Source: Cololabis saira
Taxonomy: Eukaryota; Chordata; Actinopteri; Beloniformes; Belonidae
Length of the DNA stretch: 64,000 bases
Assembly: GCF_033807715.1 (NCBI RefSeq)
Contig: NC_084596.1
Location: forward strand, 39,604,458-39,668,457
Direction: 5' to 3'
Shown one piece after another: positions 10,971 through 21,690 of this stretch (the first letter of the stretch is position 1; every line of letters begins with the position of its first letter). A model generated the notes under the pieces. It worked only from the letters and a program-made list of their open reading frames with translations. It was not told the DNA's origin and did not search any database. Both the position numbers and the translations under genes were made by a program.

Positions 10971-11226
10971 GTCATATTGATAAGTTCAGAAAAGTGTTTT
11001 TTATTGTTGTGTTTTGATGTATTTGATGTAAGCCCAGTGGATATTTAAAGCTTACAGAAGGCTGCATTTAACTGCTGCTATGTCATTCCTGCAGTATTCC
11101 TGCAGGTGTTTTGGTCAGTGCTATTATTTGTAATATATTATATTATTTGTAATCAGCACAAATTATCTGTCCTCATACGATAAAATCCACCATCCCCCCT
11201 GATTTCTTTTTACAACTCGAGTACTG

Positions 11227-11937
11227 CATACCTCCCCCCCCAAAACAGCCCCTCTGTGCTACCAGCTTGAGCCCCCCACATCACATCACCACCACATCCC
11301 AAAGTTTCTTTGTCCCGCGGGCTTTGTGTATTAATTAACTACAGTTGAGTTCCCAGCGGGGCCGGGTCACGCCGCCGAGGAGCCACTGATGGATGGCTCC
11401 TTTTAACCACTTCTATGGAAACTAAAACAGTCAGAGAAAAAAGAAAAAAACAACATTTAATTATAGACAGCATTGGTCCTCTCATCATAAGCAGGTGATG
11501 TGGAAAATAAGCGAGCAGCAAAGTCGATTTTAATATCCCCCACCGGCGTGTTGCACGTTGTTTGTTTGAGTGTGTTTTCCTGAGCAAACATGAACTTTTG
11601 AATTTAGTTTAACAGCAAGCCTCGGATCCCCATGGTATCTCCGAGTGCACGGTGCACGGAATGGTTTCTATTGATGAGCAAGAATCCACCAAATTCGACG
11701 TGACCTTCCCTTTTATTCTAAAACAGACAATTTCCGAATGATTTGATTCAAATGAACCAGATCCCTCAGTGACTGAGAGATGTGATCTGACAGTTTTCAA
11801 ACTGCAACACCTCCCTGTTCCTCCCCTCCGCCCTCCCCAGCAGCGTTCAGGTGTCGTGTCAGTGCAACCTCTCCCCCGCTCTGCAGCCGCTGGCTCGGTT
11901 TCAGCTGCTGCGTGACAGATGGAGTGAGGCACGGCAG
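11227..11937. other. Unannotated stretch
   Basis: No repeat or exon is recognised. Local C-rich runs occur near 11234 and 11820, and the rest is mixed composition. Confidence 0.5.
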
Positions 11938-12612
11938 CTCTGGATCATACCTGTCAAGTTTGGGATTTAAAAATACGTGGAAATTTTCCCGCCGCTGTCC
12001 CACCAGCCCAACCCAGGTCCAGTATCTTACATTTTAAGACAAAGGGCCAATCCCAATACACCGCCTACTTTCTGCCACTAGTCCTCCCTCACTACCACTA
12101 CCCCTAAAAAAGAAGGGACAGATTTTAGGGCACTTGAAATCTTCCCAGGGGTCTGTCCCAATACTCCCCCTACTCCTACTTTCAGCACCACCCTTAAAAT
12201 CCGGAAGCTGAGAACCAAAAGCTGTTTTAATTTCCGCTGTAGCGCTGTTAATATGCCACTTTATTAACTTTTAATATTTTTTCAGGCGTAAAAGTAACCG
12301 TTAAAATCCCCAACTTGGGCTCAGTTTATCCAAATAACACCTGTTAAGAAATTTGACCCGATGTTTTCGGAGATGATAAGAGCCGCCGGTTCGGAGCAGC
12401 AGCAGCAGCCGGAGTACAGACGTGATCGCCAGGTCAACCTGCGCCGTCGTCCCGGGGGAGAAACCTGCAGCTCTGTGGAGAATTACCGCTGGCTGAAATA
12501 AATCATTTAGGAAGATAAATGTTGGTTTAATAGATGAAATCTAACAGTTGTAGCTACGCCTGTTAGGAAATTTGCTCAGAAAATTTCGGGATTTCTGCCT
12601 GCCGGCTCTGGA

Positions 12613-12948
12613 GCTGATTTCTGGTTCCGCGTTAAATCGACGCAGAGCCTACGGCATAGGGTACGGCGTAGGGTACGGCATAGGGTACGGCGTAGGGTAC
12701 GGCGTAGGGTACGGCGTAGGGTACGGCATAGGGTACGGCGTAGGGTACGGCGTAGGGTACGGCGTAGGGTACGGCGTAGGGTACGGCGTAGGGTACGGCG
12801 TAGGGTACGGCGTAGGGTACGGCATAGGGTACGGCATAGGGTACGGCGTAGGGTACGGCGTAGGGTACGGCATAGGGTACGGCGCGTGTTGCCGCGTAAC
12901 CTACGCCGTAGGCTCTGTGTTGGTGTAACGCGGAACCATAAATCAGCC
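12613..12948. mobile_element. MITE whose long inverted repeats enclose a 12-bp array
   Basis: The left arm gctgatttctggttccgcgt and right arm acgcggaaccataaatcagc are inverted copies, continuing inwards through cgacgcagagcctacggc and its mirror. Related arms occur at 52703..52836 and, as a half element, at 15861..15900. The space between the arms is filled by the 12-bp repeat. No ORF is functional. Confidence 0.75.
12650..12885. repeat. 12-bp minisatellite (GTACGGCGTAGG / GTACGGCATAGG)
   Basis: About 19 to 20 head-to-tail copies differ mainly at one position (cgt or cat). The open frames they create (Tyr-Gly-Val/Ile-Gly on plus, Pro-Tyr-Pro-Thr/Met on minus) are repeat artefacts. The unit equals the innermost part of the MITE arm (cctacggcgtaggg), so the array probably grew from the element's own sequence. 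Confidence 0.95.
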
Positions 12949-14047
12949 TTTATTCTGGCGAGGTTTGAAAAAGACTTTGCAACAACGGGCAAACGAGTGA
13001 TTATGTACATTCACTGAGTGAATATTATGAAAGTAAAATATATATTTCTCGCTAGAAATGTAATCAAGACGCATTTTTATGCAGAAACTAACTCAAAATA
13101 TTGATTTCATTCACTAAAAAATAAGAAATGTCCGCCATGTTTTTTTTTTAATTCAGTCCGCAAATGACGACGAAAAGCCTTCTGGGAAATTTTTCTGGTC
13201 CTAGATCAGCTAGGGAGCATCGGAAATCCCTCGATCCGTAGGGACAGATTCATAGCCACTACACTCGTTTTCTCCACTACCCCTAGGTGGAAAGAGGAAT
13301 TGGGACACCACTACCTTCACGGGAACGTGCAAAATTTAGGGGTAGGGCTGAAAAGTAGGGGTAGTGGGAGTATTGGGACAGGGCCAAAGTTAGGAGAAAT
13401 CCAAAATAACTACCTGTCAACCACTTACAAACTACAATTATGTGCTCATAGCCTGATAGTTCTACATTTGTTGGCACTGAAATGCTGTGGACATTCCTAT
13501 GAATGTAATTCCTATAATAGAACCTAAATGAAAACACAAAGGGGAATTAAAGCATATTTATTTGTATTAAATATTTTCAGTTTATATACACATTGGTTTT
13601 CTTCGAGTGAAACATTTACTTACTATTTTCTTTTAATTTGTCATTTTCACTCATGTGGCTTTCTGGCATTCACTGACTGACGACACAGTTTCTGTCCTGC
13701 TCCTCTTTAGGAAAGTAAATTCGGTTTCCCATCTTTAGAGATATTAACACGAAGTTTTGGTTTTTTTGGCAGAAATGCCTCCTCTCTCGTTACATCCATC
13801 CATCTTTGATTTGTTGCTGAGTTTGCTCCCGTTGTCGCCACTAATCACAAGAACTGCCACCCAGGCTACAGCAAGCAGCAGTTCTCGCGAGACTTGTGAC
13901 AATTCAGTTTGCAGTTTAAAAATTACCGGTATATTATAAAACGGGAAATTTACAGGAAAATACTAATACAGGAGGACGGCGGGAAAGAGGGGTAAATACA
14001 GTAGTTTCCCGCCAAAACGGGAAATTTGACAGGTATAATCTGGATAG

Positions 14048-14667
14048 TCTTCCCGTTCCTGCTGAAAGCTCCGAGTCCGAGAGGGGAAATACATATTTCA
14101 GAGAGCCGGGAGTGCAGTGGTGAAGAGGGTTCGAGGTGGAGGGAGCGGCCCCTGAGACGGCAGCGTTAAGTCGACAAGAAGGAAACACATCGCCCCCACA
14201 ACAGAGAGCGTCTCCTGCAAACTGCTCGTGAATTATGGAGCATGTGGACCGTGTTTGTGCACGTGCACGCAGCTGTGTGTGCTCATATATTATTCTTTGT
14301 GCATATATATACCTCAAAGTATTTATCAAGGCGTCTACAAATGTTAAACATATAAAAGCCTAAATCCATGTTGCTACTTCAGATGCATAATTCACCGCAA
14401 CGCCGCTAACCGTCGCCGGGGATCAACAGTGTGGAGAGAGAGACTCATTCATTCATGTCTGCCTTTAAACCCTCCCAGTCTGCAAGCCGGGGAAGAATAA
14501 TCAGGGAATTATTCTTTAATGACAATTCAGTTCACTGCAAATCTCCAACAACAAAAAGAAAACAACAACAATACTGAAACGGAGCTTGAACAAACGTCAC
14601 CGTCTACAGGCTAGTTATCACACAGTGATTGTTCAGATTGTTTCCTCTGCAGGCCAAGTTTGCAAAG
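14048..14667. other. Unannotated stretch
   Basis: Mixed-composition sequence with no recognisable repeat, exon or RNA gene. Confidence 0.45.
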
Positions 14668-14670
14668 AGG

Positions 14671-15545
14671 CTTTTTTTTGTTTTGTTTTTAATGAATTTT
14701 TTTTATTGGAAGTAGTTTCACAAGATACAACAGTAGTACAGCAATATAACAGGGAATACTTCCATCTTTTTATATCTCTCCCACATTCCCATCCCCACCA
14801 GCACTCACAACAGACCCGTAGACAAGAAAAACAACCAAATAAAAAGAAAAAGAAAAATACATAAAGAAAAAAAAGGGGGGAATTACTAATTAAAATAAAA
14901 TAGGGGGAGGTTGGGCTCTGTCATAACAGAGATGTCAAAGACTCAATATGACTTAACAGACGTCTCCAGGTCCTTTCAAATGAATGTGAGGAGCCATTGA
15001 GGGAAAATCCAAGCTTTTCAAGACTCATGACCAGTTAAACTTCTTCCACCCACCTACTATGAGCTGGAGGGTGAGAGTGTTTCCATTTTAGGAGTATAAG
15101 GCGTCTGGCTGACAGGGTGGTGAAGGCAAGGATGTTCTGTATAACTCTAGAGGTAAAAAGCCCCAAAACAAAGCTAAGAGGTTCAGGAGAGATGGTGTTG
15201 TTATATGCTGTGCCAAGAATTTTGAAGATTTCAGTCCAGAATGTGGCAAACAGAACCAGAACATATGAGAACAGTCAGCTGGAGATTGTTTGCACCTATT
15301 ACAGGATTCGGTTGCACTGGGATAAATTTGAGATAGCCTCAAATTAGTGTAGTGGACTTTGTGCACTACTTTACATTGCAGTAGGCCATGCCTCGCACAG
15401 ATTGAGGAGGAATGAACCAAGCGTAATACTTGTTCCCAGTAATCATCAGGTAGTGTAACTCCAAGCTCTTGCTCCCACGAATCCTTGGGCCCCTACACTG
15501 GGTCATCCAGGGAAGAGTTGATAAGGCGCTTTAAGGTCTTTTGAC
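14671..15545 (-). mobile_element. 5'-truncated L1-type LINE fragment
   Basis: On the minus strand, 15420..15088 encodes a stretch typical of the L1 ORF2 C-terminus, with ARHGLLQCKVVHKVHYTN and the cysteine cluster CNRCKQSPADCSHMFWFC. The 3' UTR then runs left to a T-run at 14671 (a poly-A tail on the minus strand). The left part has G-rich blocks near 14872-14912. The 5' boundary is uncertain, about 15545. The 3' UTR differs from that of the full-length L1 at 20655, so it is a different family member. Confidence 0.8.
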
Positions 15546-15705
15546 TCGTTTACTTCTCTGTAACTAACAAAGGTCATGTGGGAGCACATTGTTATTTCTT
15601 TTTCCTACACACTGATTCTGCTTTCAGCAAATGTTTTTGTTAATTTGCAGTGAAACTTAGATAATCTGACTTGTTGCTCATCAGGAGTTGCATTTTTAAT
15701 TCTTA

Positions 15706-16332
15706 AGGGGCTGACACACAAAGCCGAAAATCGGCCGTCGGGCCGTCGGTGAGCGTCGGTCGGGCTAGTTTCCCCGGTGTGTCCCGCACGTCGCCACAGG
15801 TCGGGCGCCCGTCGGCAGCTTTTCAGCCGATTCGACATGTCAAATGCACTGTGCGAATGCACGCCGTAGGCTCTGTGTCGATTTAACGCGGACCCATAAA
15901 CCAGCTCCCGAGCCGACAGGCAGGCAGAAAATCCCGAAATTTTCGGAGCAAATTTCTTAACAGGCGTAGCTACAACTGTTAGATTTCATCTATTAAACCA
16001 ACATTTATCTTCCTAAATGATTTATTTTAGTAGCGGTAATTCTCCAAAGAGTTTTGTTTGTCTGTTTTGTATTGCACTTGTTATTTCTCAATAAAGCTTT
16101 GAAAAAAAAAAGCGCTGTCCTCCTCCTTGAGCCCCTGAATACAGACTACCGCTGCCTGCTGGTAAGGAGGGGAATTACCTCTCACGCATGCGCAGAACGT
16201 ACGTGCTAGTCAGGCCGTCGGGTGTCGTATTTGCAGTGTGTTCAAGACCCCGACACAGCCCGACACAGGTGACGTGAGCCGACACAGCAGTCGGCAGAGA
16301 GCGGGCGACGTCGGGTTGGTGTGTCAGGGCCT
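15706..16332. mobile_element. Harbinger-type MITE (AGGGGCTGACACAC termini, TTA duplication)
   Basis: The ends aggggctgacacac and gtgtgtcagggcct are inverted matches flanked by TTA on both sides (15703..15705 and 16333..16335), the PIF/Harbinger target. The interior is CpG-rich near both ends (cgtcgg motifs). It includes a module of about 186 bp shared with 12476..12657, and a short tail ending in cacaataaag-like sequence and a poly-A at 16104..16112. Confidence 0.8.
15861..16046. repeat. Module shared in inverse orientation with 12476..12657
   Basis: The sequence from cgccgtaggctctgtgtcga to ttctcca is the near-exact complement of 12476..12657. It includes the aaatcccgaaattttc and tctattaaaccaacatttat segments. 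The two copies sit inside elements with different termini (GTCCCAATAC and CTGACACAC). Confidence 0.9.
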
Positions 16333-16335
16333 TTA

Positions 16336-17795
16336 GACCTGGTAAGGACCGGATCGTCTGATGTCTCGCCGCAGTGCACGAAATCAAGACCTTACAGTTT
16401 ATACCAGGGATTTAAATGTGAAGACAAAGCGAATGTTAATGTTTTGCAAATAATCTAAATAACACATTTACATCAAAATAGCACAAAGAGAGTTGTATTC
16501 AGTCCAGTTTATTTGTGTCGCACCAATTCACAACAAAAGTAAACTTAAAACAGCAAGTGTACGAGCTCACTGCAGGCAACGCACTCGGCCCTTGTTCCCG
16601 AGATCAGGGAAAAGTTTCCACAGTCTGAATGTGAAATGTTTTCATCCTCCTGCTTGATGGAAAAGGGTAAAGGCTTTTTCTGAAAGAGATGTCATATACA
16701 TCAAAAGTTGCTCCTCAAGCCACAGATGGTGAGTTAGTCAGGTCATCTGCAGCGATGCTGCAGAGAGCAACCTATGTGTGAGGAAATCACTGAGATGATT
16801 CAAAACAATCCCTCAGAGAGAGAAACAAAGGCTTTGTACATTCAACTTACTCCTCCTTCAATCGTTTTTCCGCTGCAGGGTCACTACACAGTACCAGTCG
16901 TTTCCATCGTCCGCAGTTTCCTCCACATGTCCTCTTTCAGCGCATCCACAAATCCTCCCTTTTCCCTCCATTTCCAGTGTTTTGCAGCAAGCTCTTTCAA
17001 GGCGCGGGACCCACATCTAAAGTATCTTCTTTCAGCGCTACACGGCTGCCTCTCCTGACAGAACAGTCAAACGGTTCCCACCAACAGTCTGCTGGGTAGC
17101 GATGCCGGCGGCGGCCATTGTTGACTTGATCTATCTGGTGTTGAAACCCGTTTCATGTTCTGCAGATTGATTCGGTAGGTTTTATGTTGGACGCCCTTCC
17201 TGACGCGACCTTCCCCGTTTAGGGGTACAGTTTGGGAGTCCTTACTGGCTGTGGTGTTTGTATGTTTCTCTTCCTAGTCGTCTGCAGTCCATAATATCAC
17301 CGAGCAGTTCAAGGAAGATACTCCGCTTCTCACTTGCTGATGTTGAACCCGAATCAGACTGAAAAGTCCCTCATTAACAGCGTCTATATCCACCTGGACG
17401 AGAGATCACATTTTAAAACATTTGATAGGCACCACTTCCAACTTCTTGGAGGCGTCTGCGATGGACCGTCTCACAGTGGAAGCGTGAACTGCGGTCAGAC
17501 TGTTCCGGCTGGGTTGTGTTGTGAACTCCAATGCAACACTCACGAGACGGGAACGGAGTACTGCCCTGCTAGGCATTTTTATTGTCCAGAAAAATCAGGA
17601 AGTGTAGTTACAATCCAGGCTTGTGTAGGTCGGTGGCCAAACAAACAATCCAGCCCCGTGGCGGTGGTGAGAGGTAGCACTGCAGCTCTGGAGTGAGGCA
17701 AAAACAAGCAGTCAGAAAAACGGACAAAAAATGCTGAAAACGACTCCACAATACCTGAACGGCACATCTACGCCTCTGAGGGCATCCTGAGTGTC
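16336..17795. other. Mostly unannotated; two LINE relics
   Basis: Positions 16495..16545 (agtccagtttatttgtgtcg then caccaattcacaac) look like an eroded fish LINE or SINE tail. Positions 17170..17260 (ggacgcccttcctgacgcga) match a widespread fish retroelement segment. Everything else, including the 94- to 120-residue open frames at 16774 and 17334, is unremarkable. Confidence 0.4.
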
Positions 17796-17798
17796 TAA

Positions 17799-18300
17799 GG
17801 CCACGTTTACACATAGCCGGGTATTTACAAAAACGGATATTTCCCCCTCTACGTTTTGAAAAATAACATAATTTACATCAGATTGTTTTCAAAATCTCTT
17901 CATTACATGAACCAGCATAAACACGCTCTTAAGGTGCTATGAGCAGCCAGACCTACAGGGGGCAGTGTAACGAGAAGATAAAGTCATGCTAGCCAATCAG
18001 AATCCTGGAAAAAAACATCAACAAATGACACGAGTAACTACAGTGGCCAAAAAAATTGTAAACACAGGTCACACACATGACGCTCGTGGCGTTTCTATCG
18101 CATAATGTGACGTTCTGAAGCCTAAATCTCCGTTTTCCTCTTTTTACAAGTAAACGTGAAGACACGGTTTTTGCAAATCTATACTTTGGCCGGAGTTTTC
18201 AGAAATGATGGTTTTTGGTGACTTTGAGCTTCGTTTTCACGTAAAAGAACGGCCAAAAATCATGAAAACACCAGTGTTTTTGCTACGTGTAAACAGGGCC
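17799..18300. mobile_element. Harbinger-type MITE, TAA duplication
   Basis: The ends ggccacgtttacacatag and ctacgtgtaaacagggcc are imperfect inverted repeats flanked by TAA on both sides (17796..17798 and 18301..18303). The interior has long, partly inverted subterminal blocks. At 502 bp with no ORF, it is non-autonomous. Confidence 0.8.
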
Positions 18301-18311
18301 TAAGTGACAGA

Positions 18312-18375
18312 AGTGCGATGGCGCAATGGATAGTGTGCAGAATGTGGAGGAGGCGGGTTCGAAACCGTAACACAG
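18312..18375 (+). pseudogene. tRNA-Arg(UCU)-like relic or SINE head
   Basis: The segment tggcgcaatggatagtgtgc matches the D-arm and A-box region of vertebrate tRNA-Arg-UCU, and gcgggttcgaaaccg has the B-box pattern GGTTCGANNCC. The anticodon arm between them is too short and does not fold, so it is not a working tRNA. It could be a decayed tRNA gene or the promoter part of a tRNA-derived SINE. No poly-A-like SINE tail follows. Confidence 0.5.
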
Positions 18376-18648
18376 ACCGAGACCAGTAGAACCGCTCAGG
18401 CTGTTGTCAGCCGCTTATCCGAGGCCAGGCTCCATGATGGTCTTATTAGTGTCCCCGGCAAAGGTCTACGCTCCCGTAACGGCAGCATTAATGCAGAAAA
18501 GCTGCGATTTCAGGGCATGTCGCCTTCCAGGCGGCAGCTTCTCCAGGGACGTCCACGCGTCTTTCAACAAGACGGTGCAAAAGCACCTCGTGCTTCCTCC
18601 TCGTATTATAAAAACATGGCTCTGCGTAGAGCGAGCACGCGTGGACAA

Positions 18649-19374
18649 CAGGGCTGGGGATCCATTAAAATGTCAAGAATCGATTTGATTCTGATTCTTA
18701 AGATTTAGAATCGATTATCAAGATTTGATTCGATCCGATTCAATTCTGATATTGATTTGGGTTAGTGTTATTAAAACTGTTTTTTGAGCTGCTGCATGAT
18801 TTATATGACTGTACTTATTCAACATATTAATACTAGTATTATATTGAGATTCAACAGCAAGTATTGCAGCTAATGATGCTGTAAGGACCAATCAGCTCCC
18901 AGAATGCTGATAGAACTGCTTTCAGAAACATCATGATGGGCAGAATTACCAAACAGATCCAGGGAGGAAACAGAGACGTATGAAATCGGTTTTATTTTTT
19001 CCCACATCCAGTTTATATCTTTTCCATTTTCGGTCAAATTCGGTTTTTAATTTTTGAGAATTTGGTTTTTAGCATTTTATGCAAATGTAACCCCAAGACA
19101 GTATATAAAGTAATGAAATAGACAATTTATGCAATTATAAATGAAAACTAATGTTTCCATACCTTTAAACATATTTAAAGGCAAAAACATGGCACCAGTT
19201 ATTCTCGTGTCCAACAAAACATTCCCTTTTTTTGGGCATAAACAAAAAAATACCGAAAGTTGTAATGTAATAATGAAAAAAAAAATCGATCTTTAGACAT
19301 ACAAATCGATTTTTAAGAATTAATATGAGAATCGATTTAGAATCGGAAAATCGATTCTTTTCAACAGAGGCCTA
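18649..19374 (+). mobile_element. hAT-type element family C, copy 1
   Basis: The element runs from cagggctggggatcca to caacagaggccta. A perfect 8-bp duplication gtggacaa flanks it (18641..18648 and 19375..19382). The subterminal sequence is full of gaatcgatt motifs. An inverse copy is at 38280..38963. There is no transposase, so it is non-autonomous. Confidence 0.88.
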
Positions 19375-19382
19375 GTGGACAA

Positions 19383-20642
19383 GTTTACAACTCAAACCAC
19401 ATAAACCATGCAAGGAAGTCAAAAAAGTAAACAGAAGAATCGATGTGGTTTGTTTGGGGTTTTATGTGAAATGTACATCCGCATATCGCCCCGACGTTTC
19501 AGTCTGTAATGTTTGTGGAGCCTTTCAACATAAAACAGCCTCTTTTTCAGACCCAGTCACGTTGCTGGTTGGTTGCAGATCAAAGTCTGTAGCTGTGAGA
19601 TTCTGGACCTGATAATGATCGTCAACAAAGACGAGCAGACAGTCTGTGTGTGATGACATATAACACATCATGAAAAGGAAAGAGAGCAGGAAGCCTTTTC
19701 TCAGAGGCTTCTTAAACAACCCGGCATACATTTGTACATCTCTCAAAGCCTTCTCGGGGCTCTTTATTAGCCGCCGTAACGAGGCCGAAATAAAGAGTCC
19801 TTTTAGGCCTCACAAGTAATGGTACATAATTACACCGTGACAAAGAGCTGGCTGTTCGCTGCCGCTCAAGGGCACAGGCGCTGCTGGGATTTTCACCAGC
19901 TCCTGCCGGTGAATTGCTCCTGTGCTCAGCTGATTGATTATGAATTGGTTTCAGTTTCAGTCTGCCTCTCCGACTTCAGCTGCCGGATCGACTGATGCAG
20001 CTGTCACCGGGTTAAGGCGCACAGCTCCAGCGATCTGCACCTCTCTCTGACGTTCCCCAGATAATGAGTGAAAAGCTGTCACTTACTTTTGCGGGACTTT
20101 TCCAAGCGGGCGATTTTTCAGAACTGCAAGGTAATCTAAGGAACAAATAATGAGTGCTCATCTGGGGGAGGGGAGAGGGTGAGGCAACGCGTGGCAAAAA
20201 CTAATTAAGACCATTTCATTTTAGTGGGCAGAGACAGTTTTTCAGCAGAAATCTTTTTCCCTCCGAATTATTCACAGGAGGCGTTATTGATGATTTGCCA
20301 CATTCTGCAATTTTCCCACCATTTTTCCTCCTCCATTATTCATTCACCTCTACTTTTAATCTCCCGTGAGCTGAGTCAGAACTTCACTTCCATTTGCAGA
20401 CTGTTCCTCCTCTCCGCTCATGTCTGTAGCATTGATTAAATGGACCCCGGCGGGCTGGGGATTACATTGGGTCTATGTGAAATGCCATTTCTACTGTGTT
20501 TTTCCATTACTGAGCATACTATTGGAATTTAGATAAACTGGGTCTAGGTGGGCTTTGCTGATTTCTGAGTTTATTTTCCCCGGTCCACATGGGGTCCTTT
20601 AGCTGCAATTTAACAATTACTAGCTTTGGTGTGTTTGTTAAT
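19383..20642. other. Unique sequence, candidate conserved non-coding DNA
   Basis: No repeat signature or exon was recognised across this 1.26 kb. Positions 19760..20420 have balanced composition and several TAATTA-type words, as in cacaagtaatggtacataat and aactaattaagacc, which is the look of vertebrate developmental enhancers. This is inference only. The full-length L1 at 20655 is inserted at its right edge. Confidence 0.3.
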
Positions 20643-20907
20643 TTTCGGCGCCTGGAGGGTAGCAGCGAGAGATTCCCAGCAGCAGCGAACGCACCACGAG
20701 ATGTGGTAGTATCGCGAGAACGAGGCAGCAGAATCCAATATGGCGAGGTAATACTTTCGTTTTCAATAAATGCTTTAAAAACGATTATATTCTCAGTTTA
20801 AAATAACGAAAGGGTAGTTTATAGTTAGATTATATAATTCCGAACCCAACCTGGAGCAAAGCGAATCTTTAGACGCATCTATAGACGAGTATTTTGAGAG
20901 ATTTGTC

Positions 20908-21690
20908 ATGGTGAAGAAGTCTGGGGGCGCGTCCTCCGGCGCTTCCTCCACGCCGAAGCGTTGCCGTCCTGAGGATTCCCCTGGAGCAACCTCTCCTCCA
21001 GGAAATACCACCGAGGACATTCTGAGGTCCATTGACACCCGCTTGGCCTCCCATGACTCCCGTTTATCCCTGGTGGAAGTCCTGCACAAGGAATTCCAGT
21101 CATTAAGAGAAGCTGTGGAATACGGTAACCAGCAGGTGGAAAAATTGATGGCTGAAAACACCAATCTGAAGAAGTCGATGAAATCCATGTCAGAGGGTTT
21201 TAGCCGACTCCAAAATGAAAATAAATCTTTAAAGGAGGCCGTTTTAGACCTTCAAGCTCGTTCCATGAGGGACAACTTGGTGTTCTCGGGGATCCCGGAG
21301 AAACCTGATGAAGATCCTGAACAATCCGTCCAGGATTTCATCCGGAACCACCTGAAGCTTCCAGAAGACCTGGCGAACTCCATCACGTTTCACCGCGTCC
21401 ATCGCCTAGGAGGAAGAAGACCCGAAGCCCAGAGACCCAGGCCCATTGTTGCTAAATTCGAACACTATAAAGACAAAGAGCTTGTGAGAAGACGGGGGCC
21501 ACAGCTACGCGGATTGCCGTTCTCCGTGAACGACCAGTTCCCCCGGGAGATCCTGGACCGGCGCCGAGTCCTCTTCCCGGTCCGGAGGAGGTTCATGACG
21601 GAGGGATCTCGTGCTGTCATCACCGTGGACAAGCTGTACGTGAACGGACAACTGTACCGCGACTCCAACATCACGCCCTGGCTCTTCTAA
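20908..21690 (+). CDS. L1 ORF1 protein (RNA-binding chaperone)
   Basis: This 260-residue protein has the L1 ORF1p plan: a basic, Ser/Pro-rich N-terminus (residues 1-35), a heptad-like coiled coil (about 45-118), an RRM-like domain starting at RDNLVFSGIPE (121-131) and a basic C-terminal domain with RPRPIVAKFEHYKDKELV (176-193). ORF1p trimerises through the coiled coil and coats LINE RNA to form the retrotransposition particle. The ATG at 20908 is the first in frame after the 5' UTR and follows agagatttgtc. The frame is fully open. The paired ORF2 is downstream in a different frame. Confidence 0.92.
   Translation: MVKKSGGASSGASSTPKRCRPEDSPGATSPPGNTTEDILRSIDTRLASHDSRLSLVEVLHKEFQSLREAVEYGNQQVEKLMAENTNLKKSMKSMSEGFSRLQNENKSLKEAVLDLQARSMRDNLVFSGIPEKPDEDPEQSVQDFIRNHLKLPEDLANSITFHRVHRLGGRRPEAQRPRPIVAKFEHYKDKELVRRRGPQLRGLPFSVNDQFPREILDRRRVLFPVRRRFMTEGSRAVITVDKLYVNGQLYRDSNITPWLF

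Larger units (their letters stand above)
8227..11226. mobile_element. hAT-type element family B, copy 1, carrying three nested insertions
   Basis: The ends cagtactggagatgagggg (8227) and caactcgagtactg (to 11226), and the interior, match the intact copy at 54599..55357. Removing the solo LTR (8397..10149) and the LINE-type insert (10479..10970) leaves about 730 bp, close to the 759 bp of the other copy. The flanks agtaccac and catacctc give only a degenerate 8-bp duplication, consistent with age. An internal fold-back (10158..10320) is shared by both copies. Confidence 0.85.
12045..13385. mobile_element. DNA element with GGCC..TCCCAATAC inverted ends
   Basis: The left end ggccaatcccaatac matches the right end gtattgggacagggcc in inverse orientation. 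Both subterminal regions carry cctactcctacttt-type motifs. The direct flanks are aaag on both sides (12041..12044 and 13386..13389). It sits inside the 11946..14039 element and itself holds the GTACGGCGTAGG array element. The superfamily cannot be settled from the ends alone. Confidence 0.65.
11946..14039. mobile_element. hAT-like element with CATACCTGTCAA termini, containing nested elements
   Basis: The left end catacctgtcaagtttggga pairs with the right end cgggaaatttgacaggtat. The flanks ctctggat (11938..11945) and atctggat (14040..14047) form an 8-bp duplication with one mismatch. A younger element occupies 12045..13385, so the host is about 750 bp without it. No transposase was found. Confidence 0.7.

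Noticed and set aside
12572..13010. GYGV and RRTL/PYPT repeat proteins
   Set aside because: They are translations of a 12-bp minisatellite within a MITE; the period is a multiple of three so all frames stay open.
19525..19746. 73-residue minus-strand frame as a receptor or Penelope piece
   Set aside because: No conserved motif on inspection, and neighbouring sequence shows no exon or element structure.
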